Shown piece after piece: positions 22,480 to 30,124 of a stretch of DNA of 36,179 nt. How positions within the stretch are numbered: the first letter of the stretch is position 1; each line of letters starts with the position of its first letter. A model generated the notes under the pieces. The model ran no database searches. It was not told the DNA's origin and saw nothing but the letters and a program-made list of their open reading frames with translations. The position numbers and the translations under genes are program-made. The stretch comes from CAZVJU01 sp964627195 (GTDB lineage Bacteria; Patescibacteriota; Microgenomatia; UBA8517), in contig CAZVJU010000012.1 of assembly GCA_964627195.1 (NCBI GenBank), positions 1 through 36,179 of the forward strand, given 5' to 3'.

Positions 22480-23154
22480 ATGCCAACTAGGAAAACTCCT
22501 TTGGTTACAAACGAGATTTACCACATTTTCAACCGAGGCATTAACAGACAGCCTACTTTTGCAAAGAAAAAGGAATATTTAAGAGCTCTATCAACTGTAA
22601 ATTATTATCGCTTCCACAATCTACCATTAAGTCTGTCTAAGTTTCTAGTAAAAACTCAAAAGGAACAGGAGAGCATTTTAAATAAGCTATTATCAGGAGA
22701 AAAAGACATTGAGGTAGTTTCTTTTTGTTTAATGCCAAACCATCTGCACCTTATTGTCAAACAGCTAAAAGAAAAAGGGATTTCAAAATTTATGTCAAAT
22801 ATCCAAAATAGCTATACGAAATATTTTAACAAGAAAAACGAAAGGGACGGGCCTTTATTTTTGGGCCAATATAAAGCTGTACATATAGAAACAGATGAAC
22901 AGTTAATACACGTTAGCCGTTATATCCATTTAAATCCTTACACATCGTGGATTGAAAAAAATCTAAATAATTTGGAAAACTATCCTTGGTCTTCTCTAAA
23001 AGAGTATCTATATCCCAAAGTATCCAAAATTTCCAATCCCGAAATTATACTTAAACTATTCAAAAACAAGCCGGATTTATATAAAAAGTTTGTCTATGAC
23101 CAAGCCAGTTATCAAAGAAAATTAAAAGCAATTAAACACTTAATATTCGAGTAA
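22480..23154 (+). CDS. REP-associated tyrosine transposase (RAYT3)
   Basis: 224 residues, MPTRKTPLVTNEIYHIFNRG at the start. HUH motif HLH at 88-90 (LMPNHLHLIVKQ), Tyr helix SYTKYFNKKNERDG (111-124), RYIHLNPYTS, and a basic C-terminus (YQRKLKAIKHLIFE). Enzymes of this family nick single-stranded DNA at REP palindromes through a 5'-phosphotyrosine link. The intact frame and matching inverted ends suggest a recently active element. Closest in this window to RAYT2. Lies just upstream of the sigma gene, divergent from it. Confidence 0.9.
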   Translation: MPTRKTPLVTNEIYHIFNRGINRQPTFAKKKEYLRALSTVNYYRFHNLPLSLSKFLVKTQKEQESILNKLLSGEKDIEVVSFCLMPNHLHLIVKQLKEKGISKFMSNIQNSYTKYFNKKNERDGPLFLGQYKAVHIETDEQLIHVSRYIHLNPYTSWIEKNLNNLENYPWSSLKEYLYPKVSKISNPEIILKLFKNKPDLYKKFVYDQASYQRKLKAIKHLIFE

Positions 23155-23163
23155 AGACCTAAT

Positions 23164-23196
23164 ACCCTAGGTTTCAAGCTAAACCACCTCCTAGGT
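23164..23196. repeat. RAYT3 right terminal inverted repeat
   Basis: Begins ACCCTAGGT and ends ACCTCCTAGGT, the inverted partner of the left end, 9 bases after the transposase stop. Confidence 0.78.
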
Positions 23197-23220
23197 CAAG
23201 AACGTTGGAGAAACTAACGA

Positions 23221-23448
23221 TTAAGGTTGATTATTCGTGTCTTCTGGCACGGGAGGGGATGTTGGTACTTTAATTCCCTGGACTATGGTTACACCACCTG
23301 TTTCAGGACAAGCAGGAGTTATCACTACCCCATCGACCTCCCAACTTTTGGCCGCCCGCACTGCTCCCTGAACCGCTGCGGCTGTCTCTTCTACACCCCT
23401 CGCTACAACAACCCGCTCATATTTAGGATTACGTTCAAGATCTGCCAT
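23221..23448 (-). CDS. Hypothetical small protein
   Basis: Not recognised. 75 residues with a compact alpha/beta-looking N-terminal part (YERVVVARGVEETAAAVQGA, then WEVDGVVITPACPETGG) and a Pro-rich tail. An AAAGGAAA SD lies about 6 bases before the ATG. The 231 bases between it and the gene at 23680 show nothing I can name. Confidence 0.5.
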   Translation of the reverse strand: MADLERNPKYERVVVARGVEETAAAVQGAVRAAKSWEVDGVVITPACPETGGVTIVQGIKVPTSPPVPEDTNNQP

Positions 23449-23679
23449 AGTAATTTCCTTTCTCCAAATTAATTTTCTAAGAATTATATCTAAAAGTCTA
23501 AAGAAAAACTATATATAAATTATGCGTTGGAAAGCAATACGTTCGAAGCAAACTATAAGGTTCTATCTTAAGCTAGACAACTTCCTAGTTTGAGAACATT
23601 CATCTGCACAAAAGAGATTACCACAGTTTTCAACCTCACAATGACAACCAATCATATAAGTCCTGTAAATAAAATCTTT

Positions 23680-23907
23680 TTATTCTCCTTCCGTACTCCC
23701 TGATACGAATGGCTTTTCATGGGGGTTTGGTGGGTTTCCTTTACCTTCTTCTTTCCCAAAAGCAGGTGCTACAGGAAATGGTTCTCTAGAGTGTCCTTGT
23801 CCAGACTCTTCGTATAATTGAGGTAAAGCCTCCCGACCAGCATATCCTCCCTCATTATTAGTCCCTCCCAAGGGAATGGACGATTTATTACCTTGTGGTG
23901 CTGCCAT
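23680..23907 (-). CDS. Hypothetical small Gly/Pro-rich protein
   Basis: Not recognised. 75 residues, almost free of hydrophobic clusters, rich in Gly, Pro, Glu and Ser, so probably disordered. It has the best SD in the window, AGGAGGTGAT five bases before the ATG, which suggests strong translation. Similar in composition to the small proteins at 14629 and 14916. Confidence 0.55.
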   Translation of the reverse strand: MAAPQGNKSSIPLGGTNNEGGYAGREALPQLYEESGQGHSREPFPVAPAFGKEEGKGNPPNPHEKPFVSGSTEGE

Positions 23908-23987
23908 AACTTATCACCTCCTATCTTTTTCTAATTAAATCAAAAATCGACATCTTTCGCAAACCTTTTTCCAAAACAAAATTATTT

Positions 23988-25139
23988 TTAGTCATTCCCA
24001 TATCGACTTAAGTAATCCTCCTTAGCCTTATATGCCGCCGTTAATAATGACTCCTTACTTGGAAGGATATCAGCAAATGTACCAAACCCGCCGTCATATA
24101 CATATTTGTTGGGATTTTCGGGATCCTGAATGGCCGTTGGGTATGGACCGTGAATAGTTGCAAATACTTTTCCCTCATCGTTCAAAAGTGATGCGCCGCT
24201 GCAACCTCTCGAATTAGGCACCCTTATGTGTATCCCTCTTGGCCATTCTGAATATGGAGGAATAACTGATTTGTCTGGAAGGCCGTATACACCCATAAAC
24301 CCCCAAACTGTTTTATCGGCAGGCATAATTAAGCCTCTTACCATAGTCAAGTCATCTTTTGTAGTTCCGTATTCTATATTATCCAAACCAAAAACTGGCA
24401 TATCAACATCTGTAGGTTTTTTGAATACAATAACGCTAGCGTCTAAACCACCTATTGGCGACCAAGTAACATGTGGTATATCAATATCAGCCCTACCCAA
24501 ATGAAGTTGTCTTAGCGTTATTGTATTAGCTTCTCTCCCGCTTGGATTATTTTTAAGAACATGTTCTTGGGTCAATCCAATCGTTAATTCCTCACTTCCC
24601 CATCCAAGCTCAGATAGAGTAGCAACCATTAGTGAAGTACCATAGCCTGTGGGGGTTCCATCAGGATTAGAAATCGGGCCATTCCCATCCCTGGCAATTA
24701 CTCTAAACGATGAGTTAAGATAACTGTCGGGTAGAAGTAATCTTTCTCTCAGTGACTTCATATCTATTACCCCTGGATCTTTTTGTGCTTTCCTTACTGC
24801 TTCAAGCGAACCTGCATATAGTTCATCTAAGGGCATTGGCTCAGGATATTCCTTCCCTGCCCAAAAATCAGGAGTTGGAGGTACAGAAGTTGGCTCAGGA
24901 GCAGAAGTTGCTACCTCAGGTTGAGGCGGGGCAGTAGGTTTACTCTCGGGTTGAGTGGCTGTCGGAGTAAGATTGCATGCTAAAGCCCCTCCCGCAAGCA
25001 CCACTAATGGAACGGTTTTCAAAAATTCCCTTCTGGAAAGCCATTCCTTTGAAGATTTTTGAACTTTACTTTCTGGTTTATCAGAAGCAGATTTATTAAT
25101 TACTCCTTCTGGTGGGTTTACCTTTGTGTCTTCACTCAT
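23988..25139 (-). CDS. Tat-type lipoprotein with trypsin-like protease domain
   Basis: 383 residues from ATG 25139; upstream in-frame starts give an implausible N-terminus. SRREFLKTVPLVVLAGGALA then Cys55: a twin-arginine motif (R36-R37) plus lipobox, so a folded, lipid-anchored exported protein is predicted. A Pro/Thr linker (57-85) follows. The C-terminal domain fits an S1-type fold: His in LTQEHVL (about 213), Asp in LDASVIVF (about 254), and the nucleophile Ser in RGCSGASL with an oxyanion-type GCSG. Triad assignment is by pattern only. Divergent from the rplJ promoter. Confidence 0.65.
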   Translation of the reverse strand: MSEDTKVNPPEGVINKSASDKPESKVQKSSKEWLSRREFLKTVPLVVLAGGALACNLTPTATQPESKPTAPPQPEVATSAPEPTSVPPTPDFWAGKEYPEPMPLDELYAGSLEAVRKAQKDPGVIDMKSLRERLLLPDSYLNSSFRVIARDGNGPISNPDGTPTGYGTSLMVATLSELGWGSEELTIGLTQEHVLKNNPSGREANTITLRQLHLGRADIDIPHVTWSPIGGLDASVIVFKKPTDVDMPVFGLDNIEYGTTKDDLTMVRGLIMPADKTVWGFMGVYGLPDKSVIPPYSEWPRGIHIRVPNSRGCSGASLLNDEGKVFATIHGPYPTAIQDPENPNKYVYDGGFGTFADILPSKESLLTAAYKAKEDYLSRYGND

Positions 25140-25194
25140 CAATGATATTAAACCATTATTATAACTTTCGTTCAACTCACTAGAACACTGATAT

Positions 25195-25225
25195 TTCATT
25201 TTCATTACTAATTGATGAAAATGAA
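25195..25225. repeat. 11-bp perfect hairpin
   Basis: TTCATTTTCAT and ATGAAAATGAA separated by 9 bases, in the 180-bp region between the protease gene and the rplJ promoter. No U-run follows; function unknown. Confidence 0.5.
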
Positions 25226-25325
25226 GGTAATGAGAAGACCACTGAGAAGCCCACAAGACCACGACCACCCCGAGTGTGGGATACCCTTGACACACTGGGA
25301 TATTTATCAACCTTGACTTTAATTA

Positions 25326-25354
25326 TTGACGCGGTAAAGGGCGGTGTATATAAT
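25326..25354 (+). promoter_or_regulatory. rplJL promoter
   Basis: TTGACG (25326-25331), 17-base spacer, TATAAT (25349-25354): the best consensus promoter in the window. Transcription would start near 25361, where the leader structure begins. Confidence 0.8.
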
Positions 25355-25362
25355 ACCTTTGT

Positions 25363-25415
25363 CCGAAGACAGTGTGCATCCTGAGTTTATCGAAGGAATA
25401 AGCCACACCGAGGCA
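25363..25415 (+). ncRNA. Ribosomal protein L10-type leader
   Basis: The layout CCGAAGACA-GTGTG ... CACAC-CGAGGC matches the L10 leader as I recall it: a stem (25372-25376 with 25404-25408) bordered by GACA and CGAGG, which form the kink-turn that the L10(L12)4 complex binds. An inner ATCCT/AGGAAT stem closes the loop. Expected to let excess L10-L12 repress rplJL. Upstream of rplJ, right after the promoter. Confidence 0.75.
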
Positions 25416-25429
25416 AAAGTTAGTGCTAG

Positions 25430-25450
25430 CGCGCCTCGAGCGCGTTTTTT
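25430..25450 (+). terminator. Attenuator before rplJ
   Basis: CGCGC-CTCGA-GCGCG followed by six T, between the L10 leader and the rplJ start. An intrinsic terminator in the leader, so transcription attenuation linked to L10 binding is likely. Confidence 0.7.
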
Positions 25451-25566
25451 GTTGACCTTAAAAATTACAAATAGCCAACAATCCGCCGACAAATCTTGGC
25501 ACGAGTCGTGTACGAATAGTACTGAAAAGGCGAGTGCGAAGATAAGGCGGATAATTATAACTTAAT

Positions 25567-26096
25567 ATGAAAAAGNNNNNNNNNNGAACCTTAGTGAGCA
25601 ATTAAAAGCCGCAAGTTCAGTTGTCTTGGTCGATTACACAGGCCTATCAGTCAAAAAACAGCAGGATCTAAAAAAGCGTCTTAGTAGTGTTGGAGCTCAG
25701 ATGACCGTAGTAAAAAATACTCTCTTTAAACGCGCCGGGAATAATGCCAAAGTGCCCGCCGAAACTTTATCTGATACAGTTTTAACCGGTCCCGTGGCCG
25801 TAATTATCACAGAAGATGATCCTATCGCTCCCCTTCAAATCCTTGCCAAATTTGCAAAAGAATTCGGAAGTGGTGCTGGTTTGCCTATTCCCAATTTCAA
25901 AGTCGGGATTGTCGAAGGAAATTTCCAGGACCAAACTGCGTTAGAAAAACTCTCAACTCTTCCCGGCAAAGAAGTGCTTTTTGGCCAGATGCTTGGAACT
26001 TTGGCCGGACCGATGTATGGCTTAGTCGCAACTTTGCAAGGCAATTTACAGAAATTGGTTTATATTTTAAATGAAAAGGTAAAGGGTCAAAGTTAA
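25567..26096 (+). CDS. rplJ: Large ribosomal subunit protein uL10 (cut by scaffold gap)
   Basis: ATG-AAA-AAG at 25567 then 10 N, then NLSEQLKAASSVVLVDYTGL and onward in another frame. The conserved uL10 features follow: KKQQDLKKRLSSVGAQMTVV, VKNTLFKRAG, VLTGPVAVI, and a C-terminal helix that carries L12 dimers (YGLVATLQGNLQKLVYILNE). Around ten N-terminal residues are lost in the gap, whose true length is not 10. uL10 is the base of the ribosomal stalk. Followed at 16 bases by rplL. Regulated by the leader at 25363. Confidence 0.93.
25576..25585. other. Scaffold gap (10 N) inside rplJ
   Basis: Ten Ns; frames differ on the two sides. Confidence 0.98.
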
Positions 26097-26112
26097 AAGG
26101 TGGTGATTATTC

Positions 26113-26553
26113 ATGGCAAACGATAAAACAGAAACTAAAAAAGAGGATAAAAAAGTATCTAAGAGCGTTGAAAAACTGGTTGATGAAATCGCAAAACTCT
26201 CTGTGATGGAACTTTCAGAACTCGTAACTGCTTTGCAGGATAAATTGGGAGTAAGCGCAGCCGCTCCTATGGCAGCCGCACCCACAGTCGCACAAGGTTC
26301 CGGCGAGGCACAGCCAGCGGAAGGTGCACAAGCAGGCGCAGCTAATCAAACGGTTATCTTAACAAACGCCGGAAGCAATAAAATCGCAGTCATCAAAGCG
26401 CTTCGCGAGATTAATCAAAACTTCTCATTGATGGAAGCAAAAAACATGACTGAGCACACTCCGGTAGAAATTTTGAAGGACGCAAAAGCGGAAGACGCCA
26501 AGCCAGCAGCAGATAAGTTGAAAGCAGCTGGAGCAACAGTAGAGTTGAAATAA
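26113..26553 (+). CDS. rplL: Large ribosomal subunit protein bL12
   Basis: 146 residues against about 120-125 usually. The N-terminal dimerisation helix pair (EKLVDEIAKLSVMELSELVT), a long Ala/Pro/Gly hinge (AAAPMAAAPTVAQGSGEAQP and beyond), and the factor-binding C-terminal domain (KIAVIKALREINQNFSLMEA ... DKLKAAGATVELK). The C-terminal domain departs from the usual KKIxVIKxVRxxTGLGLKEAK. Strong SD AGGTGGTGA about 7 bases before the ATG. rpoB does not follow; a convergent gene does. Confidence 0.95.
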   Translation: MANDKTETKKEDKKVSKSVEKLVDEIAKLSVMELSELVTALQDKLGVSAAAPMAAAPTVAQGSGEAQPAEGAQAGAANQTVILTNAGSNKIAVIKALREINQNFSLMEAKNMTEHTPVEILKDAKAEDAKPAADKLKAAGATVELK

Positions 26554-26566
26554 CCTAGAATTAAAA

Positions 26567-27148
26567 CTATTCTCTCCAGCTTTTTATTTTCTCCCAAGCA
26601 GCCTTGGGAAATTCAGGGGGAACCGAGGAAAGAAGGATTGGTTCGGCAGATGTAGGTACCAATACTCGAATCCTGTCGCCTTTCTCCCCCTCAGCCCAGG
26701 CACGTCCATTGTGAAGCCTAGCTTCTGTATATTCTTTGTAGTTTTGAAATCCCATGGTAATCGGTCCGTTAGCATATGCGGTCATCTCACCCAAAAATTG
26801 AATCATCCCTGAATTTTTTATGCCACTTTTCGTAAGAGCCGGAAGAGGTTTCCCAGTACGTGCTTCACAATCCCTCACAAAAGCTTTTGTCCAGTCTTTA
26901 TAATCGTCAAAGTGTTGCCTCCACACTGCTCGGATACCTAAAGCTTTCCCTTCATTTGAATACCTACCCAGTGATTGATGCTCAGATAAAGTTAATTCAA
27001 AAGTTGCTCCATGTTCGGCAAAAACCTCCCGCAAAAGGGCTGGTGCTATCTCTCCTATATTCCCAAACTCAAACTGGGCAATCCAGTCATCAACAGCCGC
27101 TATCTTTTGCTCAATTGAGAGATTCAAGTCTTTTTCTGGCTCAGACAT
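26567..27148 (-). CDS. Hypothetical protein
   Basis: Not recognised. 193 residues, soluble, helical N-terminal half and a Trp-rich C-terminus (RAWAEGEKGDRIRVLVPTS, then AAWEKIKSW). A weak AAAAGG SD. Only 6 bases after the methyltransferase stop, so it is the last gene of the minus-strand cluster that starts with the 7TM protein. No function is proposed. Confidence 0.5.
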   Translation of the reverse strand: MSEPEKDLNLSIEQKIAAVDDWIAQFEFGNIGEIAPALLREVFAEHGATFELTLSEHQSLGRYSNEGKALGIRAVWRQHFDDYKDWTKAFVRDCEARTGKPLPALTKSGIKNSGMIQFLGEMTAYANGPITMGFQNYKEYTEARLHNGRAWAEGEKGDRIRVLVPTSAEPILLSSVPPEFPKAAWEKIKSWRE

Positions 27149-27154
27149 ACCTTT

Positions 27155-27763
27155 TTAACTTCTCGTTGGATACATAAAAATGCTGAAATCTGTCGGATGA
27201 TAATTTGCACGCAAAATTACTCGCCTGGTTAAACTCATACAATACTTCAAGATTTCCAAAGAATCTGCGTACCAAACATTTTTTGGCCGATCATTTTTTG
27301 GCTGGGGATGTGCTCCTAACATATTAAAAGCCAAGACTTTTTTAGTATGATCAAACATTACCTTTATCGCCTTCTTCCTAAACTCCATATTATCAGGAAC
27401 ATTGGAATTCAATACCCCTGAAGCTAAAATCACGTCAAATTTCTCGATTATTGGGTCAGTTATGTAATCACATACGACAAACCTGCTATCGGGATATATT
27501 TTTCTTGCTTCTGCAATAAATTCAGGAACGATATCAACTCCAGTGTATTCGACTCCCTCGTATCGCTTTCTCAAAAACTTTGCCATCTCTCCAAATCCAC
27601 AGCCAACGTCCATTACACTTTTGCCAGTAAAATCGATTTCTGCCCAGAATTGGCGGAATCTTTGATGTGCGGCTCCCCTTTCGTGCCAACACAAACTTTT
27701 AGGGTCAACCCCGTACCTTCTATATTTTGCCTGATATGTCATTCTAATCTTTTGGCTTAGCAT
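27155..27763 (-). CDS. Class I SAM-dependent methyltransferase
   Basis: 202 residues. Motif I VMDVGCGFGEMAKFL (about 50-64), motif II VEYTGVDIVPEFI, then FVVCDY and FDVILASGVLN (motif IV): the Rossmann-fold methyltransferase order. Substrate unknown; the N-terminal YQAKYRRYG and late Pro/Tyr-rich parts may shape the acceptor site. Sits between an ATP-grasp ligase and a hypothetical gene in one direction, so it may methylate a product of the same cluster. Confidence 0.8.
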   Translation of the reverse strand: MLSQKIRMTYQAKYRRYGVDPKSLCWHERGAAHQRFRQFWAEIDFTGKSVMDVGCGFGEMAKFLRKRYEGVEYTGVDIVPEFIAEARKIYPDSRFVVCDYITDPIIEKFDVILASGVLNSNVPDNMEFRKKAIKVMFDHTKKVLAFNMLGAHPQPKNDRPKNVWYADSLEILKYCMSLTRRVILRANYHPTDFSIFMYPTRS

Positions 27764-27777
27764 TACTAAATTTCATT

Positions 27778-27810
27778 AAGGTCGCACCTTGCTTTGCAAG
27801 GAACGACCTT
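27778..27810. repeat. REP-like hairpin between methyltransferase and ATP-grasp genes
   Basis: Outer stem AAGGTCG/CGACCTT and inner stem CCTTGC-TTT-GCAAGG separated by a 2x2 internal loop. Its GCAAGGAAC core matches the RAYT1 repeats. The outer arm touches the stop of the ATP-grasp gene. Confidence 0.6.
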
Positions 27811-28727
27811 CACCGAACCAAAGATGCTAAATATTCAAGAATTTCTTTTTCAACATCAACTCCGCAATCTTTTTTAATTAGGTTCCATGAAGGAGCTGCA
27901 TTGGCTTCTATTACATAGAGATTCTTCGTCCCATCTTCCTCTAAAATATCAACTCCGGCGATATCCAGGTCTACCGCATTTGCGGAGTTTACTCCTAATT
28001 TCGAGTACTTTTCCGGGACAGGAATCAATGCTTCTTTTAATCCGTCAGGAATTTCCTCACCTACCGGTGAAACAAAGTGCTTTCGCCATTTAGTTGGCCT
28101 TGTTAGTGCTCCAATGGCACGTCCGCCCACAACCAGCACTCTGATCCTTTGGCTTGCCTTTATTAACTCCTGCGCAAAAAACCGTACTCCTTGTTTTTCT
28201 CTTACTCTTAGTTCTTCTATTGCTGAATTAAGCTCATGAGTGTCCTTCACCAACCATGCATCCCGGGCTTTTTTACCGGAGGTGCTTTTAATGACGAAGG
28301 GGAAAGGGAAATGCGCTAGTGCCTTATCGCCTATCATATATAAACTCCCAAAATATGTATCGGGGAGCGGAATCCCAGCCGCAATTAGCTTTGTCATTTC
28401 CGCTGCCTTAGAAATTGTAGACGGGACAAAAAGCGCTTTTTCATAGACCCGATCTATAATTGTTATACCTTTTTCTACGGCAAAATTTACTACAAGTGTG
28501 GCATCCTCCAATCTTTTGCCGACCATTCTTATATATATTAGGTCAAATTCGGCCAGGCTTTGATCTTTCACTTTGAGGACAATTTTGGGGCTCTGCTTGG
28601 ACAATAAAAAAGTGAGGTCGGCAAAAGACGCCAGAGTTACAGCCAACCCTAGATCTTTGGCGGGCTCGACAAATGCATCCAGCTTCTTTTTAGGTCCGCC
28701 TGTCAGAATAAGTAGTTTCTTTTTCAT
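27810..28727 (-). CDS. RimK-like ATP-grasp ligase
   Basis: 305 residues from ATG 28727; a GTG five codons earlier is possible. ATP-grasp features in order: MTKLIAAGIPLPDTYFGS (lid approach), FPFVIKSTSGKKARDAWLV (ATP-binding Lys and Gly-rich loop), VRFFAQELIKASQRIRVLVV, then VDLDIAGVDIL and NLYVIEANAAPSWN with the metal-binding E-x-N. This matches RimK-type enzymes that join amino acids to a carboxyl group with ATP. A hairpin (28741-28767) just upstream holds the SD-like AAAGGT. Second ATP-grasp of the cluster; the acceptor is unknown. Confidence 0.8.
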   Translation of the reverse strand: MKKKLLILTGGPKKKLDAFVEPAKDLGLAVTLASFADLTFLLSKQSPKIVLKVKDQSLAEFDLIYIRMVGKRLEDATLVVNFAVEKGITIIDRVYEKALFVPSTISKAAEMTKLIAAGIPLPDTYFGSLYMIGDKALAHFPFPFVIKSTSGKKARDAWLVKDTHELNSAIEELRVREKQGVRFFAQELIKASQRIRVLVVGGRAIGALTRPTKWRKHFVSPVGEEIPDGLKEALIPVPEKYSKLGVNSANAVDLDIAGVDILEEDGTKNLYVIEANAAPSWNLIKKDCGVDVEKEILEYLASLVR

Positions 28728-28740
28728 TCTTACTATAGCC

Positions 28741-28767
28741 ACCTTTAAAGACCGTGTCTTTAAAGGT
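28741..28767. repeat. Palindrome CTTTAAAGAC (copy 2)
   Basis: ACCTTTAAAGAC-CGT-GTCTTTAAAGGT, a 12-bp perfect stem between the two ATP-grasp genes. Same core as 21165-21187. No U-run, so not a plain terminator. Confidence 0.65.
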
Positions 28768-28782
28768 GTAGAAAGTTTTTAG

Positions 28783-30117
28783 TCAACTCTCGTTTTCTAT
28801 CGGATTTACCAGAAAACCCGATAAATCATTTCTGCCAATCAAAACCGCTGTAGCAAGTTTACTTCTATTTGCGACAGATGCGCTAGTTTTAATTTTTCTG
28901 CCTGCGATTTTAAATGTTACACCGATTACCGACCGTGATTCGCGCCCTGAAGCCGATCGATAAGCATACCGTCTTCTCCAGAGTATATTATTTTCTTCCA
29001 AAAGGCCTAATTCTTGGGCCAACGTTTCATCGATCGAGCTTCTGAGCGCCCCCGAATCTATCCGTGCGCTAACAATTTTTCCCTTTTTGCTGGGTGAATA
29101 GATTTTGATCCTTTCAATTGGTCTTAATATTTTCACTCCCTCTTCGGCCTTGACTCGATCTGCAAAACGCTCCGCAAAAAGAACCTTCGCAATTCGAACG
29201 CCATGCTCGCCGTCACGCACCTCCACATCCTTTATCCTCTCAAGTCTTCGTCTCAAACCCGCCACATTTGCAAGCTGAATCGAAAGTCCCGGCTGAGAGT
29301 TAAGTTCAAGTATCATTGGCCCTTTTTCGGGATGAAATACAACGTCAGCTCCATAATACCCTAATCCGGTTGCAACGCCAGCTGCAACCGCAGTTTCAAG
29401 TATTTTCGTCCACATAGGAATTTTAATGCCGTGCAGTTTTCTTTTAGTATCAGGTTTGTAGCGAATATAGTTGCCGTGCCAATACGCCTTTGTAGTAATC
29501 CCTGTTGCCATATCAATGCCGACCGCAATTGCCCCCTGGTGCAGATTAGCCCGTCCGCCTGATTCTTTTGTCGGCAAACGAAGCATAGCCATCACCGGCA
29601 CCTTATTAAAAACAATTACTCTGATATCCGGCGTCCCCCGGTAGGTAAATTTTCTCAAAGCCTTATGCCGGCCAACATACTCTTCTATGTAGGCAACGTC
29701 GGGAACATTGCCCATGGAGTATGCGCCCTCTAAAATATCAAGTACGTGGAGCTTCAGGTCATCTACCGTAACTCTCACTTTTTGAGTTGTAATCCACTCA
29801 TCCTGTTCTTTTACTCTGGCTTTGCCATTTTCTGTTTGTTTTAAAGCACGTTTTTTGACAACAATAATCCCTTCGCCCCCCAACCCCTTATTCGGCTTTA
29901 AGGCAAATGCATCAGGCAGCGCTGGCCAATCAAACCTGAGGACATTCCTGGGCCTTATGAAGCGCGCGTAAATTTCAGGCACCGGAACTCCGGCACTTCG
30001 GAGAGCCCGTTTAGTCGCAAGTTTTGAGGCAGCTTTGCTTTTGCCAGAAGATTTATTGTATGGATACGAGTAAAGCTGAGTCCTGGCATTTAGTCCTAGA
30101 ATATCCGAATATATCAT
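28783..30117 (-). CDS. ATP-grasp ligase fused to a retropepsin-like (RimB/Zn-protease-type) domain
   Basis: 444 residues, two domains. Residues 1-320 match alpha-L-glutamate-ligase-like ATP-grasp proteins: ILGLNARTQLY at the start, FALKPNKGLGGEGIIVV (ATP loop), and ADVVFHPEKGPMILELNSQP with the E-x-N metal site. Residues about 335-440 match the RimK-associated family annotated as ATP-dependent zinc protease, of retropepsin fold: VSARIDSGALRSSID (DSGA in place of DTGA), SRSVIGVTFKIAGRKIKTSA and VLIGRNDL. In other bacteria these are usually separate genes beside a 7TM gene. Here the 7TM gene ends 7 bases upstream. Confidence 0.72.
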   Translation of the reverse strand: MIYSDILGLNARTQLYSYPYNKSSGKSKAASKLATKRALRSAGVPVPEIYARFIRPRNVLRFDWPALPDAFALKPNKGLGGEGIIVVKKRALKQTENGKARVKEQDEWITTQKVRVTVDDLKLHVLDILEGAYSMGNVPDVAYIEEYVGRHKALRKFTYRGTPDIRVIVFNKVPVMAMLRLPTKESGGRANLHQGAIAVGIDMATGITTKAYWHGNYIRYKPDTKRKLHGIKIPMWTKILETAVAAGVATGLGYYGADVVFHPEKGPMILELNSQPGLSIQLANVAGLRRRLERIKDVEVRDGEHGVRIAKVLFAERFADRVKAEEGVKILRPIERIKIYSPSKKGKIVSARIDSGALRSSIDETLAQELGLLEENNILWRRRYAYRSASGRESRSVIGVTFKIAGRKIKTSASVANRSKLATAVLIGRNDLSGFLVNPIENES

Positions 30118-30124
30118 GTGTTCG

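Larger units (their letters stand above)
22423..23196. mobile_element. RAYT3 element with 33-bp terminal inverted repeats
   Basis: The transposase (22480-23154) is bounded by 33-base inverted repeats at 22423-22455 and 23164-23196 that agree at 28 of 33 positions. Each repeat itself folds, with CCTAGG arms. The whole unit is 774 bp and looks intact. Confidence 0.8.

Noticed and set aside
25344..25565. 73-codon ORF before rplJ
   Set aside because: It covers the -10 box, L10 leader and attenuator; the RNA structure explains the sequence better.
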